Source of the DNA: an uncultured Anaerococcus sp.
GTDB taxonomy: Bacteria; Bacillota_A; Clostridia; Tissierellales; Peptoniphilaceae
Reading direction: 5' to 3'
Assembly: GCA_902488555.1 (NCBI GenBank)
Contig: CABTWT010000032.1
Coordinates: 1-10,957, forward strand
DNA: 10,957 nucleotides
Notes under the pieces: generated by a model
The model's database searches: none
Told to the model about the DNA's origin: nothing
Seen by the model: only the letters and a program-made list of their open reading frames with translations
Translations under genes and position numbers: made by a program
Part shown: positions 1 through 6,298 of the stretch, piece after piece
Layout: each line of letters begins with the position of its first letter
Numbering within the stretch: the first letter of the stretch is position 1

Positions 1-13
1 ATTAAACTGTAGA

Positions 14-45
14 ACCGCCGTATACGGAACCGTACGTACGGTGGT
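14..45 (+). ncRNA. Group II intron domain V hairpin
   Basis: The lower stem is nine pairs, 14-22 with 37-45, including one G-U at 17/42. A two-base bulge (C35, G36) follows, then an upper stem of four pairs, 23-26 with 31-34, closing a GAAC loop at 27-30. This is the standard domain V shape with the metal-binding bulge; the triad CGC is at 16-18. The loop is not a perfect GNRA tetraloop, which is a small departure from the usual GAAA. Confidence 0.88.
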
Positions 46-47
46 GT

Positions 48-86
48 GAGAGGACGGTAGATGAAATAATCATTTGCCTCCTACTC
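48..86 (+). ncRNA. Group II intron domain VI with branch-point A83
   Basis: Pairs run 48-50 with 84-86, 51-54 with 79-82, then (after bulged C55) 56-64 with 70-78, including two G-U pairs, closing a five-base loop at 65-69. A83 is left unpaired on the 3' side, six bases before the intron end. This is the expected position of the lariat branch point. Confidence 0.85.
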
Positions 87-100
87 GATCAAAAAATATA

Positions 101-109
101 TGCTATAAT
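101..109 (+). promoter_or_regulatory. Extended -10 promoter for the rluD-like operon
   Basis: TGC at 101-103 followed by TATAAT at 104-109 is a perfect extended -10 element in the 3' exon of the intron. No -35 hexamer is recognisable at the right distance, because that region (about 81-86) is intron sequence. With the hexamer ending at -7, transcription would start at about 116, the A of the rluD-like start codon. The genome is AT-rich, so a chance match is possible. Confidence 0.5.
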
Positions 110-115
110 AAAGTT

Positions 116-1015
116 ATGATACTAGAAGCATTTGAAAATATCCGTGTTGATAAATACATCTCCGACGAGTTTGAAGAAATTCCAAGGGAGAAGATCAAAG
201 GATTTATCAAGGATAAAAAAATAAAAGTAAATAATAAAAATATCAAACCATCTTACAAATTAGAAATTGGCGATGAGATCGAAATAGACGATGAGCTTTT
301 TGAAGTTCCGGAAATCTTAGCTGAGCCAATGGATATAAAAGTTGTCTATGAAAACGAAGATTATGCCATTATTGATAAGGATGAAAATGTCATAGTCCAC
401 CCAGCAGGATCTATCATTACCGGGACTTTGGTAAATGGCTTGCTCTATAAGTACGGTTATGAGGGACTATCTCACATTGGAGGAGATGATAGGCCAGGCA
501 TTGTCCATAGGCTGGATAAGGATACAACAGGGCTAATGGTAATTGCCAAAAACAATGAAAGCTATAAGTATTTGAAGGGACTTTTTGAAACAAGGCAAGT
601 TTACAAGGAATATCTGGCTATTGTCTTTGGGAATTTTGATCAAAAATCTGCTCGTATAGAAAATTTTATGGATAGGGATAAAAACAATCCTAGGAAGATG
701 GCTGTTAGACCAAGTGGACGAAAGGCAATTAGTGAATATGAGGTCATTAAAGAAGTAGATGGATATTCACTAGTCAAAATCCACATACTAACTGGTCGCA
801 CCCACCAAATTCGTGTACATATGACCCATATCAACCATCCCTTGCTAGGAGATCCAGTTTATGGCAATGTCAAACACAATTTTAACCTGGACCACCAACT
901 CTTGCACTGTACAAGGCTTGGTTTTACAGACCAAAATGGAGAATATGTGACCTTCAGCGCGCCTGTCCATGCCAAATTTCAAAAATATCAAGATGTCTTA
1001 GGACTTGGAGATTAA
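116..1015 (+). CDS. RluD/RluA-family 23S rRNA pseudouridine synthase
   Basis: This protein converts uridine to pseudouridine in large-subunit rRNA. The product is 299 aa, normal for the RluD group with an S4 domain. The S4 RNA-binding domain covers about residues 8-60. The catalytic domain carries HRLDKDTTG at 131-139, with D134 as the catalytic Asp, and GRTHQIRVH at 227-235. I chose ATG 116 because it gives the usual short lead into the S4 domain (RVDKYI from residue 10). An upstream in-frame TTG at 74 lies inside intron domain VI. No Shine-Dalgarno precedes ATG 116, and the -10 box ends only 6 nt before it. It is first in an operon, 1 nt before yifB. The NKP motif usual before VVHP in this family reads DKD here (residues 87-89). 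The exact target uridines cannot be told from sequence. Confidence 0.93.
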   Translation: MILEAFENIRVDKYISDEFEEIPREKIKGFIKDKKIKVNNKNIKPSYKLEIGDEIEIDDELFEVPEILAEPMDIKVVYENEDYAIIDKDENVIVHPAGSIITGTLVNGLLYKYGYEGLSHIGGDDRPGIVHRLDKDTTGLMVIAKNNESYKYLKGLFETRQVYKEYLAIVFGNFDQKSARIENFMDRDKNNPRKMAVRPSGRKAISEYEVIKEVDGYSLVKIHILTGRTHQIRVHMTHINHPLLGDPVYGNVKHNFNLDHQLLHCTRLGFTDQNGEYVTFSAPVHAKFQKYQDVLGLGD

Positions 1016-1016
1016 T

Positions 1017-2546
1017 ATGTATTCAAAAACTATAACTTGCTCCCTATTGGGACTTAATGGAAAAGCAATAGAAGTAGAGAGTGATATTACAACAGGTTTG
1101 CCCAACTTTCTAATAGTTGGCTTGCCAGACTCATCAATCAAAGAATCTAAGGAAAGGGTAAGGGTAGCGATTCTTAACTCAGGCTATAATTTCCCACCTG
1201 GTAGGATAACTGTAAACTTATCCCCAGCTGACCTTAAGAAAGAAGGAACTCAGCTTGACTTGCCAATAGCAATATCTCTATTATCTTCAATGGGAGTCAT
1301 CACCTACCCTTATGATGATTATGTATTCTTGGGAGAGCTATCCCTTGCAGGCAAAATTGTTCCTATTAGAGGTGCCCTAGCTATGATTATTTCTATGCGT
1401 GAGCTGGGCTACAAGAAATTCATAATAGCTGAAGAAAACAAGGACGAATGTGCCATAATAAACGATGTGGATATATTGCCTTTTGATAATCTAAACGACA
1501 TAGTAAGCTTTCTAAATATGGAAAAAGAAGTAAAACCATATAAATTAGATTTACATAAAATAGATAACCAAGTAACTTATAACCTAGATTTTTCTGACAT
1601 AAAGGGCCAAGAGAGTCTAAAACGTGCCTTGCAAATAGCAGCTGCTGGTGGTCACAATGTACTAATGATTGGCCCACCAGGCTCAGGAAAGACTTTTTCT
1701 GCCAAACACTTGCCAACCATCTTACCGGATATGAATTTTGATGAAAAGGTAGAAGTAACCAAGATATATTCTATAATGGGACTTTTGGACAAGGGTCAGT
1801 TGGTAAATGAAAGACCATTTAGGTCGCCTCACCATAGCGCAAGCGAGGTGGCACTCATAGGTGGAGGACATTCTATACCAAAGCCTGGAGAAATATCTTT
1901 GGCCCATAGAGGAGTTTTGTTTTTGGATGAATTTCCAGAATTTAACAAAAAGACTATAGAAGCCTTGAGAGAACCCCTTGAAAATCGTGAGATAAATATT
2001 TCAAGGGCCCAAGCTTCCTTAAAGTATCCATCGGATTTTATATTAATTGCAGCTATGAATCCATGTCCATGCGGTAACTACGGTAATCCACTCAAAGAAT
2101 GTACTTGCACACAAAATGAAATAAGAAGGTATCTAAACAAAATCTCCGCACCGATTTTGGATAGGATAGATATTCATATAGAGATTGCTCCAGTTAAATA
2201 TGAGGATTTGAAGGATAAATCTCCATCAAAATCTTCAGCAGAACTTAAAGCAGAAGTTGCCAAGGCAAGGGAAATCCAAGATGACCGCTACAAAAATGAA
2301 AAGATAAGATCAAATTCCGAGCTTTCTACCAATCAGATGAAAAAATATATCAAACTTAAGCCAGAAGTAGAAAAAGTAGCACAACTTGCCTTTAATAAAT
2401 ACAATTTTTCAGTAAGAAGCTTCAACAAAATCTTAAAAATGGCAAGAACTATAGCTGACCTTGATGGAAGCTTGGAAATAGAACAAAAACACGTCCTAGA
2501 AGCAGTGAGATATAGGGCGCTAGATGATAAATATTGGACGGTATAA
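1017..2546 (+). CDS. YifB/ComM-family magnesium chelatase-like AAA+ ATPase
   Basis: The product is 509 aa, full length for the family. The N-terminal ChlI-like domain (about 20-145) contains the family signature GLPNFLIVGLPDSSIKESKERV. The AAA+ core follows: Walker A GPPGSGKT at 219-226, the RPFRSPHHSAS segment at 266-276, Walker B LFLDEF at 301-306, and a cysteine cluster (NPCPCG at 348-353, CTC at 362-364). The C-terminal Mg-chelatase-like helical domain runs to the end. In Gram-negative bacteria the relative ComM is a hexameric helicase that promotes branch migration in natural transformation; the role in Bacillota is less clear. ATG 1017 is preceded by GGAG at 1007-1010 and sits 1 nt after the rluD-like stop, so the two are probably coupled. 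Co-transcription with a GspE/PilB-type ATPase could fit a DNA-uptake role, but this is inference. Confidence 0.93.
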   Translation: MYSKTITCSLLGLNGKAIEVESDITTGLPNFLIVGLPDSSIKESKERVRVAILNSGYNFPPGRITVNLSPADLKKEGTQLDLPIAISLLSSMGVITYPYDDYVFLGELSLAGKIVPIRGALAMIISMRELGYKKFIIAEENKDECAIINDVDILPFDNLNDIVSFLNMEKEVKPYKLDLHKIDNQVTYNLDFSDIKGQESLKRALQIAAAGGHNVLMIGPPGSGKTFSAKHLPTILPDMNFDEKVEVTKIYSIMGLLDKGQLVNERPFRSPHHSASEVALIGGGHSIPKPGEISLAHRGVLFLDEFPEFNKKTIEALREPLENREINISRAQASLKYPSDFILIAAMNPCPCGNYGNPLKECTCTQNEIRRYLNKISAPILDRIDIHIEIAPVKYEDLKDKSPSKSSAELKAEVAKAREIQDDRYKNEKIRSNSELSTNQMKKYIKLKPEVEKVAQLAFNKYNFSVRSFNKILKMARTIADLDGSLEIEQKHVLEAVRYRALDDKYWTV

Positions 2547-2547
2547 A

Positions 2548-3729
2548 ATGCTTGATCAAAGAGAAATAATATCAAATATAAATAAATTTGTATATGACCT
2601 CCTGGACTATGCCATATACCACAAAGCAAGCGATATACACATAGAAGCTGAGGAAAACTATGCGAGAATAAGAATAAGGATAGATGGCAAGCTTACAGAG
2701 ATTTTGCACATCAATAAAGATAATTATGAAAAGCTAGTTTCAAAAATAAAGCTTTTATCAAAAATGGACATTAGCGAACATAGGAGACCCCAAGATGAGA
2801 GCCTGAAACTTGCTGGCTTTGAAAATGTTGACTTTAGAGTATCTAGTATTGGTACAATCAATGGAGAAAAACTTGTAATCCGTATACTTTCAACAAGTGA
2901 ATACCAAAAGAAAGCTAATCTCCTAGGATTTTCCAATTCTTCTAAGGAAATTTTGTATGAAGCCATGAAAAACAAATCAGGTATGATAATTTTTTCTGGC
3001 CCAACAGGTTCTGGCAAATCAACTTCTTTATATTCTTTACTTAATAGTCTAAACTCTGAAGCTGATAATATAATCACAGTCGAAGACCCAGTGGAATACA
3101 ATATTGAAAGAATCAATCAAATTAACATCAACGAAAAAATTGACTTCACCTTTGCCAAGGCCCTAAGGTCTATACTAAGGCAGGACCCAGATATAATCAT
3201 GGTGGGAGAAATCAGAGATTATGAAACAGCTCAAATAGCGATAAGAGCAGCAATAACAGGCCATCTAGTCCTCACAACGCTTCATACAAATAACGCCTTA
3301 TCGTCAATAATAAGGCTAAAGGACTTGGGTATAGAAAACTATCTCCTATCATCTGCAATAAATACTGTAGCCAGCCAAAGATTAGTCAGAAAGCTGTGTG
3401 ATTGTAAAGTTGCTGATAAGATGACTGATGATGAATACCATATAGCAAAGAGATTTGTAGATATTGATAGGGAAACTACAATCTATAGGCCAGGTGGCTG
3501 CCCACATTGCAACGAAGGTTACAAGGGCAGAGAGGCTTGCGAAGAAGTCTTTATCATAGATGATAAATTCAGAGACCTAATCAGAAATGGGAAAATTGAC
3601 CTAGTGAGTTTAAATAAATACGCCAAAGACAATGATTTCGAATCCATGTTAGCTAAAGGGTTAGATAAGGTGATAGACGGAACAACTAGCTTTGAAGAGA
3701 TAATTTCCGTAATGTATGACCAGATATGA
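2548..3729 (+). CDS. GspE/PilB-family type II secretion / type IV pilus assembly ATPase
   Basis: This cytoplasmic hexameric ATPase would power pilus or pseudopilus assembly. From ATG 2548 the product is 393 aa. It has the N2-like domain (KASDIHIE at 26-33), Walker A GPTGSGKST at 151-159, the Asp box ITVEDPVE at 176-183, Walker B with LRQDPDIIMVGEIRD at 210-224, and the His box TGHLVLTTLHTN at 238-249. The metal-binding cysteine region is present but the first pair is C284-x-C286 rather than the usual C-x2-C; the second is C318-x2-C321. The N1 domain of longer PilB/GspE proteins is missing, as in ComGA-type short forms. It starts 1 nt after yifB with only a weak ribosome site, suggesting coupling. 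No pilC-like membrane gene or pilin follows: the next genes run on the opposite strand. Confidence 0.9.
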   Translation: MLDQREIISNINKFVYDLLDYAIYHKASDIHIEAEENYARIRIRIDGKLTEILHINKDNYEKLVSKIKLLSKMDISEHRRPQDESLKLAGFENVDFRVSSIGTINGEKLVIRILSTSEYQKKANLLGFSNSSKEILYEAMKNKSGMIIFSGPTGSGKSTSLYSLLNSLNSEADNIITVEDPVEYNIERINQININEKIDFTFAKALRSILRQDPDIIMVGEIRDYETAQIAIRAAITGHLVLTTLHTNNALSSIIRLKDLGIENYLLSSAINTVASQRLVRKLCDCKVADKMTDDEYHIAKRFVDIDRETTIYRPGGCPHCNEGYKGREACEEVFIIDDKFRDLIRNGKIDLVSLNKYAKDNDFESMLAKGLDKVIDGTTSFEEIISVMYDQI

Positions 3730-3765
3730 TTTTGACAAAAACATCATTATAAGTAAGATTTTTTT

Positions 3766-3802
3766 AAAAGAAAAGCCAGTGGTAGCTAATCTACCACTGG
3801 CT
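3766..3802 (-). terminator. Intrinsic terminator of the amaP-asp23 operon
   Basis: A perfect 12-bp stem pairs 3774-3785 with 3791-3802 around a 5-nt loop. Read on the minus strand it follows the asp23 stop by about 40 nt and leads into a T-rich tract (3773-3766). On the plus strand no T-run follows the hairpin, so it should work mainly for the minus-strand operon. It may also slow plus-strand transcripts from the GspE-like gene, which have no clear terminator of their own (only a T7 run at 3759-3765 without a good stem). Confidence 0.85.
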
Positions 3803-3842
3803 AATAATCTATTTAGACAGACTCTATTAACTTAAAAAGTTA

Positions 3843-4409
3843 TTATCTTAAATAATTTTCTTGGTTGTTGTATTCTTCGCCTTTGTTATTTCTTTGTTTG
3901 ATTTCGTATTCTTTTTTGGTCATTACGTCATCAACGCGTACATTAACTTCAACAACTTTTAATCCAGTCATCTGTCCAACAGATTGAGCTATATTTCTTT
4001 TTAATTCTTCAAATACTTTTGGAGCTGAATAACCATATTCAAGAATGATAGAGGCATCTATAGCAGCTTCTTTTTCTCCAACTTCAGCAGTGACTCCCTT
4101 TGTTAGTGAACGTCCACCAAATTGTTCAGAAATTCCAGAGAAGAATCCGCCTTTCATATCAAGGATACCTGCTACTTCATGACAAGCTATAGCTGCTATT
4201 TTTTCAATAACAGAATCGTCAAATGTTAGTTTTGATTCGTGAGCTTGCTCTTTATTTTCACTAAATGAATTTTTTATATTATTTCCGAAATTGTCCATCA
4301 CTTCTTCTCTATGTTGTTGTTTTTCAATTTGTTGTTGATGTTTTTCTTTTTGTTCTCTTTCTTTTTCGTTTACGCCTGCAATTTCATTGTATTTTTCTTC
4401 ATTTGCCAT
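3843..4409 (-). CDS. Asp23/Gls24-family envelope stress response protein
   Basis: The product is 188 aa. The Asp23 domain (PF03780 type) spans about residues 60-165, with the typical opening LTFDDSVIEKIAAIACHEVAGI and the later stretch GLKVVEVNVRVDDV. The first 57 residues are very rich in Glu, Lys, Gln and Asn, and look like a disordered or coiled-coil extension not usual in Staphylococcus Asp23. The last 20 residues are also polar. In S. aureus Asp23 is held at the membrane by AmaP and is tied to cell-envelope stress. The start has a good AGGAG in the preceding 4416-4422 region. It is the last gene of the three-gene minus-strand cluster and is followed by a strong terminator. I am sure of the family; the physiological trigger is unknown here. 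Confidence 0.92.
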   Translation of the reverse strand: MANEEKYNEIAGVNEKEREQKEKHQQQIEKQQHREEVMDNFGNNIKNSFSENKEQAHESKLTFDDSVIEKIAAIACHEVAGILDMKGGFFSGISEQFGGRSLTKGVTAEVGEKEAAIDASIILEYGYSAPKVFEELKRNIAQSVGQMTGLKVVEVNVRVDDVMTKKEYEIKQRNNKGEEYNNQENYLR

Positions 4410-4428
4410 AATAATATCTCCTTTTTAT

Positions 4429-4728
4429 TTAATATTTATCAAAAAACTTTTCTAATTTAAATATTGTTTCCGGATCACCATCTTTATACTTGCCATAAAT
4501 GTTGCCAATATTGTATAAGATTATAATTAAAAGAGTTCTAAAAAATCCTATTGTTAAAAATAGTATAGAAACTATAAATCCAATGATTGTATACTTGAAC
4601 TCATTCCAGTGAAATGTTGTAAAAGATCTAAATTTATCTTTTATTGTCAAGTCTTTTTTCTCATTTTTAATTTTAGAGTTCTCATAATTTATCTGATAAT
4701 CCGTAAATTCTTCATGATTTTTATTCAT
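4429..4728 (-). CDS. DUF2273-type small membrane protein of the Asp23 cluster
   Basis: The product is 99 aa. Residues 1-40 are polar and mostly charged, followed by one long or two closely packed membrane segments (about 46-76, including TIGFFRTLLIIILYNIGNIYGKY). A hydrophobic hairpin of this kind ending in G-x-x-x-GK is typical of the DUF2273 proteins that lie between amaP and asp23 in Bacillota. The N-terminal extension is longer than in many relatives, which are often 60-80 aa. It starts 10 nt after the amaP stop with an AGAGGA ribosome site at about 4734-4739, and ends 19 nt before asp23. The assignment rests mainly on size, topology and position; the function is not known. Confidence 0.78.
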   Translation of the reverse strand: MNKNHEEFTDYQINYENSKIKNEKKDLTIKDKFRSFTTFHWNEFKYTIIGFIVSILFLTIGFFRTLLIIILYNIGNIYGKYKDGDPETIFKLEKFFDKY

Positions 4729-4738
4729 ATGAGTCCTC

Positions 4739-5284
4739 TCAAACTACTCTCTTATTAGAATCTTTTTTTATATCATAAAACTCAACATCTACTTTGTTTA
4801 CTGGGTAACCAGTAAAATTTTCTAAACTTTTTGCAATATCTTTTTTAATTGCATCTCCTAATGAACTTAAATTTTCACCTTCATAAACACCACACTTAAC
4901 CTTAGTGTTTATCTCGTTAGAATTGCCATTTCTAACTTTTACAGTTGCATCAGAATTTCTAATTTCAGGATATTTTCTTACAGTTGTGAGCACGTTATCT
5001 AGCATAGCTTTTGACGTGATAAGCATTTGCCCAGAATCATTTTCCTCAATCACATAATTATTAATTGTAGGAAGTACGATAGCTCTAATTAGGATATACA
5101 AAGCTAATAGTGCTCCTATAATTGCTACTATTGTAAAGAAATAGAAAAACCATCCTTTGCTATAATAATAATGTAATTTTGCCGAAACTTTACCATAATC
5201 AAATATTAAGAAATACGAACAAAATATAACAAGTAGTGTGGCGATAGCAAAAATAATATCAACCCATTTTCGCCATCTTTTCAA
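4739..5284 (-). CDS. amaP: Alkaline shock response membrane anchor protein AmaP
   Basis: The product is 181 aa. Two membrane segments lie at about residues 7-29 and 46-70, joined by a short loop rich in Tyr and Lys. A soluble C-terminal Asp23-like domain follows at about 75-172, with the ending GYPVNKVDVEFYDI typical of AmaP. AmaP anchors Asp23 to the cytoplasmic membrane. The start codon is TTG (5284-5282), supported by a strong GGAGGT at 5296-5291 on the minus strand, 6 nt away; no in-frame ATG fits better. It is the first gene of the cluster, and the upstream region is extremely AT-rich. The order amaP - DUF2273 - asp23 is the common one in Bacillota and supports the naming. Confidence 0.86.
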   Translation of the reverse strand: MKRWRKWVDIIFAIATLLVIFCSYFLIFDYGKVSAKLHYYYSKGWFFYFFTIVAIIGALLALYILIRAIVLPTINNYVIEENDSGQMLITSKAMLDNVLTTVRKYPEIRNSDATVKVRNGNSNEINTKVKCGVYEGENLSSLGDAIKKDIAKSLENFTGYPVNKVDVEFYDIKKDSNKRVV

Positions 5285-5471
5285 ATTGATACCTCCTTAC
5301 AAAAAATTAATAAAAATTAATTATCAAATCAACTTCTATATAATATAGATATCCAGATATTAATATTTTAATCACTAATATATATAAAAAAATAAAAGAA
5401 AGATAAAGTTTCACTATAATTAATCATGTAAATAACTATCTATATTATCATCATAAATTAATAAATCTTAT
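5285..5471. other. AT-rich intergenic region upstream of amaP with an imperfect inverted repeat
   Basis: This region is dominated by A and T. It should hold the promoter of the amaP operon on the minus strand, but I see only weak matches (for instance TTAAAA, 18 nt, TATATT ending near 5340). A 26-bp imperfect inverted repeat lies at 5342-5367: AATAT (5342-5346) and ATATC (5349-5353) face GATAT (5356-5360) and ATATT (5363-5367). It could be an operator or just low-complexity sequence. No RNA gene or ORF is visible. Confidence 0.4.
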
Positions 5472-5511
5472 AAAAAAACTTCCATGAGCTATATAACCTA
5501 TTCATGGAAGT
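5472..5511 (-). terminator. Intrinsic terminator of the ECF transporter - coaX-like operon
   Basis: A perfect 10-bp stem pairs 5478-5487 with 5502-5511 around a 14-nt loop. Read on the minus strand it begins 6 nt after the coaX-like stop codon and is followed by a run of T (complement of A at 5478-5472). This is a textbook Rho-independent terminator that separates the operon from amaP downstream. Confidence 0.9.
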
Positions 5512-5517
5512 TTATTT

Positions 5518-6297
5518 TTATTTATCAAATTTTTCTTTGTTAATTTCAAATATTTTGCTTAGACCTATAAGCCCTAGAGATGGTATTTGAGTAGATGTAG
5601 ATTTTGCCAATAAGTTTCTATACTTGCCTGTAATAATTATTTCAGGATTTTCATCATTTAGTCTGCGTTCATCAATTATCTCCTTGACTAAGCCCCAACA
5701 AGCGTTTTGATAGGCGTGGAAAATTCCACTTTGGATTGACTTTGTTGTATTATTTCCTAGGATTTTCTTAGGTCTTAGAATTTCTACTTGAGGAAGTTTG
5801 GCGCTTTCTTGGTGTAGAGATTTTTCAAAAAGGTCAATGCCAGGGAGAATCACACCACCTAAGAATTCTTTTTTGTCATTAATATAATCAACTGTTGTAA
5901 TAGTTGAAGCTGATATGATTATGATGTTTTTATCATAGATATCACTTGCTCCAACAGCTCTGATTATCCTGTCTGTGCCAACTTCCTTTGGATTTTCACA
6001 TTTTATATTTATCCCTGTTTTTACTCCGGGAGATATGATGATTGGATTTTTATTAATTATTTTTTTTGATATCTTGCTGTAGCTTTCTAATAATTCTGGA
6101 ACCACAGTAGAGATTATTACATGGTCAATATCAGAAAATTTGATATCCTTATCCATTATCATCATCTTTAAGATGAGGTAAATTTCATCTATTGATTTAT
6201 TTTTGTCAGTTGTTATAAGAAAATTAGCTACTAGATTTCTATTTTCAAAAATTCCTACATTTGTAAACTTATTTTCTATATCAATTGCAAGTAACAT
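5518..6297 (-). CDS. CoaX-like protein (type III pantothenate kinase family) with degenerate phosphate loops
   Basis: The product is 259 aa, the usual CoaX length. CoaX enzymes phosphorylate pantothenate in the first step of CoA synthesis. The fold is clear along the length: SPGVKTGINIKCENP at 89-103, GTDR at 107-110 (D109 matches the catalytic Asp), LGGVILPGI at 146-154, AKLPQVEI at 166-173 and SIQSGIFHAYQ at 187-197. Several defining residues differ. The first phosphate motif DxGNT reads DIENK (residues 6-10), the second, DFGTATT in relatives, reads SASTITT (129-135), and TGG reads TGK (223-225). The ORF is intact and well preserved elsewhere, so this is not a decayed pseudogene; it may be a kinase with altered nucleotide handling or a non-catalytic regulator. 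It starts 1 nt after the ECF S-component stop and has its own terminator. I left the symbol empty because activity is doubtful. Confidence 0.82.
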   Translation of the reverse strand: MLLAIDIENKFTNVGIFENRNLVANFLITTDKNKSIDEIYLILKMMIMDKDIKFSDIDHVIISTVVPELLESYSKISKKIINKNPIIISPGVKTGINIKCENPKEVGTDRIIRAVGASDIYDKNIIIISASTITTVDYINDKKEFLGGVILPGIDLFEKSLHQESAKLPQVEILRPKKILGNNTTKSIQSGIFHAYQNACWGLVKEIIDERRLNDENPEIIITGKYRNLLAKSTSTQIPSLGLIGLSKIFEINKEKFDK

Positions 6298-6298
6298 T

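Larger units (their letters stand above)
1..89 (+). mobile_element. 3' end of a group II intron (class C-like), truncated by window start
   Basis: This is the terminal RNA portion of a self-splicing retroelement. The bases fold into a complete domain V (14-45) followed by domain VI (48-86) with a bulged adenosine at 83, and end in GAT at 87-89. I place the 3' splice site after T89. The domain V triad is C16-G17-C18; CGC rather than AGC is known from class C introns such as that of Oceanobacillus iheyensis. Class C introns usually insert just after intrinsic terminators, which fits a position between an upstream gene (not visible) and the promoter of the rluD-like gene. The intron-encoded reverse transcriptase, if present, would lie upstream of base 1. 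Only the last 89 bases are visible, so splicing competence cannot be judged. Confidence 0.88.

Noticed and set aside
74..115. In-frame TTG at 74 as start of the rluD-like gene
   Set aside because: It lies inside intron domain VI and would add 14 residues unlike the family; ATG 116 gives the normal N-terminus.
1005..1016. TTG at 1005 as start of yifB
   Set aside because: It overlaps the end of the rluD-like gene; ATG 1017 begins the standard YifB N-terminus and has GGAG at the right distance.
2524..2547. ATG at 2524 as start of the GspE-like gene
   Set aside because: It would overlap yifB by 23 nt and add eight residues without family support; ATG 2548 follows the stop by 1 nt like the previous gene pair.
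3774..3802. The 12-bp hairpin as a bidirectional terminator
   Set aside because: Only the minus-strand reading is followed by a T-rich tract; on the plus strand the sequence after the stem is mixed A/T.
4310..4360. TTGTTG-type repeats in asp23 as a microsatellite
   Set aside because: They encode the Gln-rich extension on the other strand and show no regular repeat unit.
5518..6297. The coaX-like gene as a decaying pseudogene
   Set aside because: The frame is complete, full length, has a terminator and retains most family motifs; the changes are confined to phosphate-binding loops.
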